Shown: positions 9,501 to 20,304, numbered from the stretch's first letter. The stretch is 64,000 bases of DNA from Silanimonas sp. (GCF_027530345.1 NZ_JAPZQK010000024.1:43820-107819), one strand, 5' to 3'. Notes: generated by a model from the letters alone, not told the origin. A program made the numbers and translations.

Positions 9501-9805
9501 TGTGTCTGGTAGAGGCGGAAGCGGTAGCCGTCGTAACGCACGAGGCCACCCGTGGTGGCGATCCACAGCAGGCCCTCACCGTCCTGCGCGAGACCGGTCA
9601 CGACCCCTTCCGGCACCTGCTCGACGTCGCCGAAGCGCTCGAACATCAGCGGCATCGCCGGGGCCACGGGCACCGAGGCCAAGGGCATCGCGCCGATGAG
9701 ACCGAACGCGAGGACCAGGCCACGGAGCGCAAGCCACCACGCGGGCAGGCGCCGCGCCACGCCCCATCGCTCCGAGCCACCTGACCACGCCGAGCGTTCC
9801 GCCAT
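6527..9805 (-). CDS. two-component-regulator-propeller / Y_Y_Y / GGDEF sensor protein
   Basis: The 1092-residue product begins with an N-terminal hydrophobic signal or anchor (LALRGLVLAFGLIGAMPLAS). About 700 residues of repeated propeller blades follow (GLLWIATTGGLVRYDG, GRIWVGTESEGVARYDP, GGLWIGSTGGGLTRLDP and similar), then a Y_Y_Y immunoglobulin-like domain and one membrane segment near 805-825. A short coiled coil leads to a GGDEF domain with GGEEF near residue 955. This is the layout of hybrid periplasmic polysaccharide or oligosaccharide sensors, but with a diguanylate cyclase output. The start at 9805 is chosen for a GGAGG-containing leader; an in-frame ATG at 9895 would overlap the hairpin after secF. 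The ligand is unknown. Confidence 0.93.
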   Translation of the reverse strand: MAERSAWSGGSERWGVARRLPAWWLALRGLVLAFGLIGAMPLASVPVAPAMPLMFERFGDVEQVPEGVVTGLAQDGEGLLWIATTGGLVRYDGYRFRLYQTQPDDPSSLPGNVVRVVHRARDGRIWVGTESEGVARYDPVADRFERFGEAEGVQRLPIRALADDAEGGLWIGSTGGGLTRLDPSTRRSEVWRHDPTSPTSLPDDRISAMHVDRDGHLWVGTWRGLVRRRAGTEVFERVLSDEGDPLGFANARIRAIAQVASGDLWVGAQQGQVAVLPYAVATAVGVPSPGAVRRWLGTGISAVAEPLPGEVWVGHPGGIDVHAAEDARLLRPIRAVPGQNLGLDPAEVRALLVDDSGLLWVGSFGGGVQRTDARPRGLLSRRYQPGVDPAMAQFNVLTMGEDGEGGLWLGLAGVGVAQMGADLALRELVSPGGSEAGAFEGDQPSGVAAGVDGSLWVGTERGLFLRRSGRPEFQRVAGPEFLEGSAVRRLWPAADGGLWVGTADGLFAVDAQGGTPQRIGDADDRRVEGSVEALAFDAGGAWVGGSSGLFWLDTVQRTLRRVETRLDGEAHAFDVNGVLVDRQGRLWVDADGLHRAIGRADAAVDFEIISARHGEGGVSFGANLLDDADGRIWSQRALYDPATDRFRHLLPIDGAQVGTGWFRSYARFGDGRLAYGGREGVLVVRPEAYVPWSFAPPVVVTDVFVDGRRQPVGPMAREFLVPAGGRGFTIEFASLDYSAATRNLHRYRLEGVDREWVEATYESRVAAYGNLWPGRYRFFVQGGNRSGEWSEAREALTVVVEPRWWQTPAFALLAFALTALATTLLVRWRTGALERARMTLEQEVERRTAELRVMSEALRVRTREFEEASLTDPLTGLRNRRFMSLQMASEMALWVRRNAQPPAGETANDMVVFLIDVDHFKAVNDRHGHAAGDELLRQFSERLRAVFRASDHLVRWGGEEFLVVARDTQRERAAELAERVRDAIAGEPFIHNGTPLPLTASIGWAPLPWDAASPQALGWEAVVALADLALYTVKQGGRNGWLGLLPNVALPPDADLAWVMKRMPRMLTSGELRLASNLNTDRLAHLIASQAR

Positions 9806-9848
9806 CCTCGCCCCCTCCGCGCCGAGGGCGTCACTGTACCCGGAACGA

Positions 9849-9878
9849 CGAAGGCCGCGGATCACTCCGCGACCTTCG
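9849..9878 (-). terminator. hairpin after secF, possible terminator
   Basis: A 12-bp stem with one mismatch and a 4-base loop lies about 20 bases after the secF stop. There is no T-run on the minus strand, so it may be an imperfect terminator or an RNA-stabilising hairpin that separates secF from the propeller-GGDEF gene. Confidence 0.45.
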
Positions 9879-9899
9879 AATGCGAAACCATGCAACGAA

Positions 9900-10862
9900 T
9901 CAGGGACGGCGATCGAGCTCGCTGTCGTCCTTCGCCTTCGGCAGCAGGTCCTGCTTGGTGACGTTCAGCCAGATCAGCAGCGGGCAGGCCACGAAGATCG
10001 AGGACAGCGTACCGATGATGATGCCGAGCATCTGCGCTTCGGCCATGCCCTCGAGGCTCGCACCGCCGTACAGGTAGAGCGCCAGAACGGTCAGGAACGC
10101 GACCACCGAGGTGATGATCGTGCGCGAAAGGGTCTGGTTGATCGAGCGATTGAGCACCTCGTTGGCGCTCACATGGTGCAGGCCGCGGAAGTTCTCGCGC
10201 ACGCGGTCGAACACGACGATGGTGTCGTTGATCGAGTAGCCCATCACCGACAGCACGCCGGCCAGCACGATCAGGTCGAACTCGTGCTGCGTCAGCGCGA
10301 ACCAGCCCACCACCAGCACCACGTCGTGGAGGGTCGTGATGATGGCCGCCACGGCGAACTTCCACTCGAAGCGGAAGGTGATGTAGACGAGGAAGCCGAC
10401 GATCACGAAGAACATCGCCAGCACGCCGTTCTCGGCCAGCTCCTTGCCCACCTGCGGGCCGACGAAATCCGAGCGCACGACCGTCACGCTGTTGCCGGGC
10501 TCGCCGAGCAGGTCGGCGATCGCGCCACCGGTCGCCGCCGCGCTTTCCTGGAGCGCCGCTTCGCCCGCCTCGGCGTCGCGCGGCTGCAGGCGCACGACGA
10601 TGTCGTTGGCTGCACCGAAGGTCTGCACCACCGGGTTGCTGTAGCCGGCGCCTTCAAGAGCAGCGCGGACGAGCTCCAGGTCGGGTTCCTTCTCGAACTT
10701 CAGCTCGGCGACGGTGCCGCCAGTGAAGTCGAGCGCGAAGTTGAAGCCCTTCATCGGGATCAGCACCAGGGCCGCGACCATCAGCGCGAGGGCGATGGCC
10801 AGCGACGGCAGGCGCCAGCGCAGGATGTCGTAGTTCGTATCGAACGGGATGAGTCGGAACAC
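9900..10862 (-). CDS. secF: protein translocase subunit SecF
   Basis: SecF (320 residues) is an RND-like inner-membrane protein. With SecD and YajC it uses the proton motive force to help late steps of Sec export. The N-terminal region carries FALDFTGGTVAELKFE, the conserved D-F-TGG motif of the first periplasmic domain. The C-terminal half has five membrane helices with VVGWFALTQHEFDLIVLAGVLS and SINDTIVVFDRVREN, typical of SecF. The start MFRLIPFDTNYDI is 13 bases after the secD stop, so the genes are co-transcribed. Confidence 0.97.
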   Translation of the reverse strand: MFRLIPFDTNYDILRWRLPSLAIALALMVAALVLIPMKGFNFALDFTGGTVAELKFEKEPDLELVRAALEGAGYSNPVVQTFGAANDIVVRLQPRDAEAGEAALQESAAATGGAIADLLGEPGNSVTVVRSDFVGPQVGKELAENGVLAMFFVIVGFLVYITFRFEWKFAVAAIITTLHDVVLVVGWFALTQHEFDLIVLAGVLSVMGYSINDTIVVFDRVRENFRGLHHVSANEVLNRSINQTLSRTIITSVVAFLTVLALYLYGGASLEGMAEAQMLGIIIGTLSSIFVACPLLIWLNVTKQDLLPKAKDDSELDRRP

Positions 10863-10875
10863 GGGGAAACTCCGG

Positions 10876-12753
10876 TCAGATCGCCAGGCCGGCCAGCTTG
10901 CGGCGGCGGCCGTAGATGAGGGTGGCGACGCCGCGCGACACCGACACCGCGGTGTACATCGAGGTCAGGATGCCGATGATCAGCGAGAGGGCGAAGCCCT
11001 TCACCGGGCCGGTGCCGAACACGAACAGCGCGATGCCCGCGAGCAGCGCGGTGACGTTGGCGTCAGCGATCGTGCCGGAGGCCTTCTCGTAGCCGGTGGC
11101 GATGGCGTTCAGCGGCGTGTTGCCGGCGCGCAACTCCTCGCGGATGCGCTCGTTGATCAGCACGTTGGCGTCCACCGACAGGCCCACCGTCAACGCGATA
11201 CCGGCGAGGCCGGGCAGCGACAGGGTGGCACCGATGATCGACATCACCGCCACCAGCATCAGCAGGTTGAGCAGCAGCGCGATGTTGGTGATGACGCCGA
11301 ACATCCGGTAGTAGATGACGAAGAACACCAGCACCAGCACGAACGAGGCGGCGATCGACTCGAGGCCGCGGGCGATGTTCTCGGCGCCGAGCGACGGGCC
11401 GATGATGCGCTCCTCGGCGAACTCCATCGGCGCGGCCAGCGCACCCGAACGGAGCAGCAGGGCAAGCTGCTGCGCTTCCTGCGGGCTCTCGAGGCCGGTG
11501 GTCTGGAAGTTGCGGCTGAACACGCCGCGGATCGAGGCGAGGCTGATGACCTCTTCCGTCACCTTCGTGCCGCGCACTTCCTTGCCGTCGACGATACGCA
11601 CTTCCGGCACGCGCTCGATGTACACCACCGCCATCGGCTTGCCGACGTTCTGCGAGGTGAAGTCGAACATGCGCTGGCCGGCCGAGGCGTTCAGCGTGAC
11701 CGACACGCCGGGGGTGCCCGTCTCCGTGTCGGTGATCGAGGTGGCGGCCACGAGCTGGTCGCCGGCGGCGATCACGCGCTTGGCCAGCACCACCGGGATG
11801 CGGCTGCCGTCCGGATTGCGCTCGCGCATGTAGTAGATGCGGCCTTCCGGCGGCACGCGGCCGCTGCGTTCGGCCTCGACGGCATCGGTGTTCGTGAGCA
11901 GCGCCGCACGGTACTCGAGGGTCGCAGTCGCGCCGATCACGCGCTTGGCCAGGGCCGTGTCCTGCACGCCCGGGAGCTGCACGACGATGCGCGAATCACC
12001 CTGGCGGGTGACGATCGGTTCGGCCACGCCCAGCGCGTTGATGCGGTTGCGCAGGATCGAGACGTTCTGGTTGATGGTCTCGGTGAGCAGGGCGTCCAGC
12101 GCCGCAGGCGCGATGCTGGCGGTGAAGCCCGGGCCGGCGCTGCCGCGGAGCGGCTGCAGCTGGAGCTCGGGGGCGTCCACGGCGATGACGCTGAGCGCCT
12201 TCGACAGGTCCTCGGCGCGGGACAGGCGCACGAGGATGTCGGTCGGGCGGACCGTCACTTCCTGCGAGGGGATCTTCTGCTCGCGCAGCACCACGCGGAT
12301 CTGTTCGGCGTAGCTGTTCTCGCGCTTCTCGAGGGCGGCCTTCTGGTCGACCTGGAGCAGGAAGTGCACGCCACCCTGCAGGTCGAGGCCGAGGCGCATC
12401 GGGCTGGCGCCGAAGGCGTCCAGCCAATCGGGCACGGTCGACACGAGGTTCTGTGCGACGGTGTAACCCTGCTCCAGCGCGGGGCGCAGCAGCTCGGCGG
12501 CACGCAGCTGGTCGGCGGCATCGAGGCGAACCAGCAGGCTGTCGCCTTCCTTCTGCACCGATTTCGCCGCGATCCCGGCATCCCTGAGCATGCCCTCGAC
12601 GCGGGCGTCGAGCGCGTCGTCAACGGCGAAGCCGCGGTTCGCGGTGATCTGCACCGCCGCGTCCTGCGGGTAGAGGTTCGGGAGTGCGTAGAGCGCGCTG
12701 GCGAGCAGCACGATCAGGGCGACGACGTATTTCCAGCGGGCGTATTCGAGCAT
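10876..12753 (-). CDS. secD: protein translocase subunit SecD
   Basis: The 625-residue protein has one N-terminal membrane helix, the motif LGLDLQGGVHFLLQVD near residue 118, a large periplasmic P1 region, and a C-terminal five-helix bundle with LPGLAGIALTVGLSVDANVLINERIREE. These are hallmarks of SecD, which forms the SecDF(YajC) complex that drives release of exported proteins. The length fits gammaproteobacterial SecD (about 615 residues). Upstream is yajC, separated by 66 bases that contain a rho-independent terminator. Expression of secD may therefore differ from that of yajC. Confidence 0.97.
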   Translation of the reverse strand: MLEYARWKYVVALIVLLASALYALPNLYPQDAAVQITANRGFAVDDALDARVEGMLRDAGIAAKSVQKEGDSLLVRLDAADQLRAAELLRPALEQGYTVAQNLVSTVPDWLDAFGASPMRLGLDLQGGVHFLLQVDQKAALEKRENSYAEQIRVVLREQKIPSQEVTVRPTDILVRLSRAEDLSKALSVIAVDAPELQLQPLRGSAGPGFTASIAPAALDALLTETINQNVSILRNRINALGVAEPIVTRQGDSRIVVQLPGVQDTALAKRVIGATATLEYRAALLTNTDAVEAERSGRVPPEGRIYYMRERNPDGSRIPVVLAKRVIAAGDQLVAATSITDTETGTPGVSVTLNASAGQRMFDFTSQNVGKPMAVVYIERVPEVRIVDGKEVRGTKVTEEVISLASIRGVFSRNFQTTGLESPQEAQQLALLLRSGALAAPMEFAEERIIGPSLGAENIARGLESIAASFVLVLVFFVIYYRMFGVITNIALLLNLLMLVAVMSIIGATLSLPGLAGIALTVGLSVDANVLINERIREELRAGNTPLNAIATGYEKASGTIADANVTALLAGIALFVFGTGPVKGFALSLIIGILTSMYTAVSVSRGVATLIYGRRRKLAGLAI

Positions 12754-12784
12754 GGCGTCACTTCAGGCCGGCGGGGCGCCGACC

Positions 12785-12806
12785 AAAAAGCCGGCATGAA
12801 GCCGGC
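12785..12806 (-). terminator. rho-independent terminator between yajC and secD
   Basis: On the minus strand a GCCGGC stem with a 5-base loop and a second GCCGGC is followed directly by TTTTTGG. It sits just after the yajC stop and about 30 bases before the secD start, so it probably lowers read-through into secDF. Confidence 0.7.
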
Positions 12807-12819
12807 GTGATGGGGGCGA

Positions 12820-13164
12820 TCAGAGGGACTTCAAGGTGCCCTTGGGCAGGACGGCGTTGATCGCGCCCTTCTGCAACCGCACCTTGGTGCCTTCGGCGAT
12901 CTCGACGGTGATGAAGCTCTCGCCGACGTCGTCGATGCGGCCGGCGATGCCGCCGCTGGTGACGATCTCGTCGCCCTTCGCCAGCTTCTCGACCATCTGG
13001 CGGTGTTCTTTCTGCCGCTTCATCTGCGGGCGGATCATCATGAAGTACATCAGCACGAACACCGCGCCGAGCATGATGACGCTGGGCCAGGGGCTCGGCT
13101 GGGCGGGAGCACCGGCGGCGGCTTGGGCGTGGGCGGCGGGGATCAGCAGGTCGAGCAGGGACAT
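12820..13164 (-). CDS. yajC: preprotein translocase subunit YajC
   Basis: The 114-residue product has one membrane segment (VIMLGAVFVLMYFMMIRPQMKRQKEH), followed by the conserved cytoplasmic region VEKLAKGDEIVTSGGIAGRI. This is the classic YajC signature. YajC is an accessory subunit of SecDF. The start at 13164 (MSLLDLLIPAAHAQ) is preferred over one 15 codons upstream because it gives the usual short N-terminus. The gene follows tgt by 54 bases, as in the conserved queA-tgt-yajC-secD-secF order. Confidence 0.95.
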   Translation of the reverse strand: MSLLDLLIPAAHAQAAAGAPAQPSPWPSVIMLGAVFVLMYFMMIRPQMKRQKEHRQMVEKLAKGDEIVTSGGIAGRIDDVGESFITVEIAEGTKVRLQKGAINAVLPKGTLKSL

Positions 13165-13218
13165 GGGCTTGGGACTTCCAGAGGGCCAAACAGCCGCGAA
13201 GTATGCCACGGCGGGCGT

Positions 13219-15380
<2,162 letters not shown>

Positions 15381-15482
15381 CGGATCGGCTTGACAGGCCG
15401 GCCCTCCAGCGGGCGCCTCGCGGCGCGGGGGCGTGATTGTACGCGCGGCTGCGGGGCATCGTGCCCGGGCCGCGCCCGCCGT

Positions 15483-15695
15483 TCAGTCCCCGCCGCCTCC
15501 GCCGCCGCCATCACCGTCGCCGCTGCAGGCGCCATCGCTTCCGCGTCCGCAGGACGCACTCGTCGCGCCGATTGCGGGCAAGGCATCGTCCTGCCTGCCG
15601 GCCTGGGACGCCGGCGCCCTTCGCCGCTTCGCCAGTACGACGACCAAGACCAGAAGCACCAAGCCAACGCCCAGCACGGCCAACAGAATTTCCAT
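15483..15695 (-). CDS. small membrane protein with a glycine-rich C-terminal tail
   Basis: This 70-residue product has one N-terminal membrane helix (MEILLAVLGVGLVLLVLVVV), a basic stretch (AKRRRAP), a linker, and a tail with two cysteines that ends in a run of seven glycines and an Asp. GGGAG-like sequence lies upstream of the ATG at 15695 with good spacing, which supports translation. An in-frame GTG at 15833 would add 46 residues without a recognisable domain. It stands alone between queA and the convergent-side alcohol dehydrogenase promoter region. I do not recognise a family with certainty. The tail could be an assembly or processing signal, but this is speculative. Confidence 0.5.
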   Translation of the reverse strand: MEILLAVLGVGLVLLVLVVVLAKRRRAPASQAGRQDDALPAIGATSASCGRGSDGACSGDGDGGGGGGGD

Positions 15696-15847
15696 CGCAT
15701 GGCTCCCGAAAAGGAACATAGAGGTCCGACAACAGCGTGTGGCGCACGCCCCTGCCAGTTCCAGTGCCGGAAGCTTGGGCGCGAGGTCGCTTGCATTGCC
15801 ATCGGCGAGGCGCAGACTCCCGGCTGTCCCCACAACGAATGACGCCC

Positions 15848-16861
15848 ATGAGCATCCGCGCCTACGCCGCCACCGCCTCGAAAGGCCGACTTGAATCCTT
15901 CGAATACGACGCTGGCCCCCTGCCCCCCGAATTCGTCGAAGTGCAGGTCGAGCACTGCGGCCTCTGCCACTCCGACCTCAGCATGGTCAACAACGACTGG
16001 GGCAATGCCCGCTATCCCCTCGTCCCCGGCCACGAGGCCATCGGCCGCGTCGTCGCCGTCGGCCCCGAAGCCAAGCGCGTCAAGGTCGGCGACCGCGTGG
16101 GCATCGGCTGGTACCAGAGCAGTTGCATGGCCTGTGCGGAATGCCTCTCCGGCAACCACAACGTCTGCGGCAAATCGAGCGGCCTGATCGTTTCCGGTTA
16201 CGGCGGCTTCGGTGAGCGCGTGCGCGCGCACTGGGTCTGGGCCACGCCGATCCCCGACGGCGTGGATACCGCCAGCGCCGGCCCCCTGCTCTGCGGCGGC
16301 ATCACGGTGTTCGGCCCGATCGCCCACTTCGGCATCAAGCCCACCGACCGCGTCGGCGTAGTCGGCATCGGCGGCCTCGGCCACCTCGCCCTGCAGTTCC
16401 TCAACGCCTGGGGCTGCGAGGTCACGGCCTTCACCTCCAGCGAGTCGAAGCACGAGGAAGCCATCCGCCTCGGTGCCCATCGCGCGGTGGTGAGCACCGA
16501 TGCGAAGGCGCTGGCGAAGGAAGCCGGCAAGTTCGACTTCATCCTCGTGACCGCCAACGTCACCCTGCCTTGGGGCGCCTACCTCGGCGCCCTCGCCCCG
16601 AACGGCCGTCTGCACTTCGTCGGCGCGGTGCTCGAGCCGGTGCCGGTGCCGGCCTTCGCCCTGATCGGCGGCCAGAAGTCAGTCAGTGGCTCGCCGCTGG
16701 GCAGCCCGGCCACGACCTCGCAGATGCTCGAGTTCTGCGCGCGCCACGAGATCGCACCGCAGGTGGAGCGATTCCCGATGTCGAAGATCAACGACGCCTT
16801 CGAGCGACTGCACAGCGGCAAGGCGCGCTACCGCATCGTGCTTGACGCCGATTTCGACTGA
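15848..16861 (+). CDS. zinc-dependent NAD(P) alcohol dehydrogenase (cinnamyl alcohol dehydrogenase-like)
   Basis: The 337-residue product is a medium-chain dehydrogenase. It has the catalytic zinc ligands CGLCHSD and GHEAIG, the structural zinc cysteines CMACAECLSGNHNVC, and a nucleotide-binding Rossmann motif VGIGGLGHLALQFL. It resembles the YahK/Adh class of aldehyde reductases acting on a broad set of aldehydes. An in-frame ATG nine bases upstream (15839) is an alternative start. The substrate cannot be named from sequence. It is monocistronic, with a bidirectional hairpin between it and the convergent TonB receptor. Confidence 0.9.
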   Translation: MSIRAYAATASKGRLESFEYDAGPLPPEFVEVQVEHCGLCHSDLSMVNNDWGNARYPLVPGHEAIGRVVAVGPEAKRVKVGDRVGIGWYQSSCMACAECLSGNHNVCGKSSGLIVSGYGGFGERVRAHWVWATPIPDGVDTASAGPLLCGGITVFGPIAHFGIKPTDRVGVVGIGGLGHLALQFLNAWGCEVTAFTSSESKHEEAIRLGAHRAVVSTDAKALAKEAGKFDFILVTANVTLPWGAYLGALAPNGRLHFVGAVLEPVPVPAFALIGGQKSVSGSPLGSPATTSQMLEFCARHEIAPQVERFPMSKINDAFERLHSGKARYRIVLDADFD

Positions 16862-16911
16862 GGCACGCGGCGCAGGGCCGATCGGCGATCGGCTATCGCT
16901 TGCCATCGACC

Positions 16912-16946
16912 AAAAAGCAAACGGCCGGGGAAACCCGGCCGTTTGC
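16912..16946 (-). terminator. strong rho-independent terminator after the TonB receptor gene
   Basis: A perfect 13-bp stem (16917-16929 with 16934-16946) and a 4-base loop are followed on the minus strand by TTTTTG. On the plus strand the same hairpin follows the alcohol dehydrogenase without a T-run, so it may act mainly for the receptor gene. Confidence 0.85.
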
Positions 16947-16967
16947 GTATCGCTCTGTGGTCGCTGA

Positions 16968-19900
16968 TCAGAACTTGTACTTGAAGCCCAGCATCGCCGA
17001 CCAACGCGAGACACCGGTGTTGAAGCCGTCGTCGCCGCGCACCTCCTGCACCTGCGGACGATCCACCGAGGCAGGGTTGAAGGTGTAGACGTAGCGGCCG
17101 TTCTCGATACCCGCGTAGTTCACGACACGACGCGTGGCAAAGAACCCGTAGTCCTCGATCACACCCCAATCCTTATTGATCAGGTTGCCGACGTTCATGA
17201 TGTCGAGCGAGATCTCGGCCTTGTGGCCATCGAAGAAGGCCGGGATTTCCTGCGAGATCCGGAGGTCGAAGTTGTTGACCCAACCCGCACGGAATGCGTT
17301 CGCATCAGTGACTCGCCCACGGTAGGCGGCCAGTTCGGGGTTCTGGGCCAGCCACTCGAAGAATGCAGTCTCCATCGCGGCGCCGCCGGTGAAGATCACG
17401 TCACCCGGGCCGGCCGGCACGTAGAACAGGTCGTTCGTGTTCGCGCCGTCGCCATTGACGTCATTGAAATAGATGTAGCTGAACGGACGGCCCGAGCGAC
17501 CCTCGTAGAACATCGAGATCGTGGTGCGGTTGTCTCCGAAGAACGCCCTCTGATAGGTCAGCGTGCCGGTGAGACGATCACGGATCGCGTAACGCGAGTT
17601 CTGAGCGACTTCCTCGCTGTGCTGGAAGTTGATCTGGTTGTTCCAGTTCGAGTTGTTGATCGAGCTGGTCAGCGGGCTGACTTCCTGCGCGTCGGTGAAG
17701 GTGTAGCCGAAGCTCCATGCCCACGAGTCTTCCATCGGACGCTGCAGGCTCAGGGTGAGCTGCTTGCTCTGGCCCTTGTCGGTATTGCGGACCAGCAGCA
17801 CATCGCCGATGTCGGACGGACGGTTTGCACGGTTCGAGGCACCACCCGTGCCGTTCTGAATGCCAGTAACCGGATTGGCGTTGGCGCGGTTACGACCCGC
17901 TGCGTTCCAATAGATCATTCGGCCGTCCTGGCCGGCCACGGTCGGCGCGCCGGTGTCGAGGCGCTGGATGAAGATACCGCTCTCGACACTGGTCAGAACC
18001 AGCTCGGCCGAGGCGATCACCCCCCACCACGGGAGTTCGTGGTCGAGGGCCAGGTTGGCTTTCCACACCGACGGCAGCTCGAAGTCCGGGGCCAGGATGT
18101 CGACGTTCTGGCGAGCCGCCGACGGGCCGACGGTCGGATTCGGCTGGGGCACGTTCGGCGAGAAGTTCGGCGCCGCCGTACCACGCAGGTCGTACTCGAC
18201 GAAGTTCAGGCCGGTGTTCTGGTAAACGCCGGCGATCCACACGTTCGGGGCCGCACCAGCGAACAGGCCGAGACCGCCACGCAGCTGGGTCTGGCGATCC
18301 GAGTCGAAGGTGTAGTTGAAGCCGAACCGCGGCTGGATCAGCGTGAAGTCAACCGTGTTGGTGTTGTCCAGCCCGTAGAGCTGCTGGATGCGGGCGTTGG
18401 CGAGTCGCTGCTCGCTGAAGTCCGGGCGATCGGCGCGGATGCCGAAATTCAACGTGAGGTTGTAGTTCACCGCCCAGGTGTCCTGAACGAACAGGCCCAG
18501 GTTCTCGGACGTGTACGTGGCCGGGATGTCCGCGAGCGTGCCACCGTTGGGGCGCGGGGTGCGAAGCAGGTAGGTCGCCGGACGACCGGCCGAGAAGTCG
18601 GCGATCGAGTTGAACGTGTAGACGCCGTTGAGGTTGCGGCCGAAGAAATTGAAGACGTCGTTTTCTTCGTAGTCGAAACCAAACTTCAGCGTGTGGTCGC
18701 CGAGGAACAGGTTCGCCGCGCCGAAGGCCGAGAACTGCTCCGTAGCGATGCGGTTGACGTGCGTATTCTGCTCGGTTCCGAGGAACACGCCATTGTTGCC
18801 GACGTTGACGCGGATGCTGGGGAGGTTGGTCGCCGGCACGCGCACGGCGTCGTAATCGCGCGTCGAAACCTTGAACTCGGTCGACAGCACGTCGGACCAG
18901 TCACTGAAGACCTCGCCAACGAGGCTCTCGAACGTCTTCGGCTGGTCGTACCAGTACGAACTGAGCGAGACGGTACCTGCGGCGATCCCGGGGAAGCGCG
19001 GCACGGTCTGCTCCATCTCGTTGTAGCGGATGGCGGCGCGATGCGAATCGCTGATGTTCCAGTCGATCTTGATGCCCTTTTCCTCGATCTCCGTCGTGCT
19101 CGTCGCCGAGCCCTCCAGGCCACCGGCATTGAAGCCGTAGCGCTGGGCAATCTGGGTGATCTGCTGGATATCCGCGGCAGTGATCAGGCCGCGTCCGAAG
19201 GGCGTGCCCGAGAGAGCCGCACCCTGGGCGCCGCGCTCGAACTTCTCGTAGTTGGCAAAGAAGAACAGGCGATCCTTGAGGATGGGGCCGCCGAAGGTGA
19301 AGCCGTAGGTTTCTTCCTCGTTGAAGCCAGTGAAGTCACGACCGGTCTGGTCCTCGCCGACCCAGTTGCCGTCGCGCATCGTGTAGTAAACGGTACCGCC
19401 GAACTCGTTGGTGCCCGACTTGGTCACGGCATTGATGACCGCACCCGTACCTCCAGCGATCGTCACGTCGTAGTTCGCGACATCGATATTGATTTCCTCG
19501 ATTGCGTCGAGGGAGACCGGCTGACGCTCGGTGGGCAGATTGTTCGCCTCGAGGCCGAACGGATCGCTGGCACCGACGCCGTCGATCTTGATCAGGTTGT
19601 AGCGGGTGTTCTGGCCACCGACGGAGATCGAGCCGTCAGACTTGCTGGTCTGCGCGATACGTGGGTCGAGACGGATGTAGTCCTGGATATTGCGGGAGGT
19701 CGAGGGCAACTGGTCGATGACCTGGCGGGTCACGATCGTGCCGGCACCCATGGCCTCCGAGCTGAAGGGCGTCACACCGAAGTTGTCGGCGGTCACTTCG
19801 ACGGTGTCGAGCGTGGCCTCGGCCTGGCCGATCTCGGCGTTGACCTGCGTGGTCTCGGCGAGCTGCAGGAACACATTCTCGACCGTCTCGGTCTGCCCGT

Positions 19901-20168
19901 CCTTCGTGATGGCGACGAGGTACGGGCCACCAACGCGGAGACCACGGGCGGCATAGCGGCCGTTGGCATCCGTCGTGGCCTGCGAAACGGTGCCCGTCGG
20001 CACGTGCGTGATCGTGACCTGGGCTCCGGCGACGACGGCTTCGTTCGCCGCCGTGACGCGGCCACCGATGTTGGCGGTGGTGTTCTGCGCCATGGCCGGC
20101 GCCGAGGCGAGGGCGATGGCCAGGCCGAGCGCGAGCTTCGAGTAGCGCACCTTGCTGCGATAATTCAT
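16968..20168 (-). CDS. Oar-like TonB-dependent receptor with N-terminal carboxypeptidase-regulatory-like domain
   Basis: The 1066-residue outer-membrane protein starts with a signal peptide (LALGLAIALASAPAMAQ). A carboxypeptidase-regulatory-like beta-sandwich follows (GGRVTAANEAVVAGAQVTI, about 30-110). Next come a plug domain near 125-240 (SVGGQNTRYNLIKIDGVGAS, VINAVTKSGTNEFGG) and a long barrel ending in the aromatic FKYKF. This layout is that of Oar/TonB receptors of Myxococcus and Xanthomonadales. The transported substrate is unknown. No partner transporter lies beside it. Two CTGTCAT-type direct repeats upstream suggest phosphate control (see the regulatory entry). A terminator follows. 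Confidence 0.92.
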   Translation of the reverse strand: MNYRSKVRYSKLALGLAIALASAPAMAQNTTANIGGRVTAANEAVVAGAQVTITHVPTGTVSQATTDANGRYAARGLRVGGPYLVAITKDGQTETVENVFLQLAETTQVNAEIGQAEATLDTVEVTADNFGVTPFSSEAMGAGTIVTRQVIDQLPSTSRNIQDYIRLDPRIAQTSKSDGSISVGGQNTRYNLIKIDGVGASDPFGLEANNLPTERQPVSLDAIEEINIDVANYDVTIAGGTGAVINAVTKSGTNEFGGTVYYTMRDGNWVGEDQTGRDFTGFNEEETYGFTFGGPILKDRLFFFANYEKFERGAQGAALSGTPFGRGLITAADIQQITQIAQRYGFNAGGLEGSATSTTEIEEKGIKIDWNISDSHRAAIRYNEMEQTVPRFPGIAAGTVSLSSYWYDQPKTFESLVGEVFSDWSDVLSTEFKVSTRDYDAVRVPATNLPSIRVNVGNNGVFLGTEQNTHVNRIATEQFSAFGAANLFLGDHTLKFGFDYEENDVFNFFGRNLNGVYTFNSIADFSAGRPATYLLRTPRPNGGTLADIPATYTSENLGLFVQDTWAVNYNLTLNFGIRADRPDFSEQRLANARIQQLYGLDNTNTVDFTLIQPRFGFNYTFDSDRQTQLRGGLGLFAGAAPNVWIAGVYQNTGLNFVEYDLRGTAAPNFSPNVPQPNPTVGPSAARQNVDILAPDFELPSVWKANLALDHELPWWGVIASAELVLTSVESGIFIQRLDTGAPTVAGQDGRMIYWNAAGRNRANANPVTGIQNGTGGASNRANRPSDIGDVLLVRNTDKGQSKQLTLSLQRPMEDSWAWSFGYTFTDAQEVSPLTSSINNSNWNNQINFQHSEEVAQNSRYAIRDRLTGTLTYQRAFFGDNRTTISMFYEGRSGRPFSYIYFNDVNGDGANTNDLFYVPAGPGDVIFTGGAAMETAFFEWLAQNPELAAYRGRVTDANAFRAGWVNNFDLRISQEIPAFFDGHKAEISLDIMNVGNLINKDWGVIEDYGFFATRRVVNYAGIENGRYVYTFNPASVDRPQVQEVRGDDGFNTGVSRWSAMLGFKYKF

Positions 20169-20304
20169 GTGTGGACCTGCTCTGGTTTTTCTTGCGGAGA
20201 CAGACGAGGGCGGCTCGTGCCGCCCCGGATGACGAGTTCCGCCGCGATGCGGCGAAGGACTTCGCTGTGGCCGCCGTCGGCTGCTGACGGGCTTCGAATG
20301 GGCG

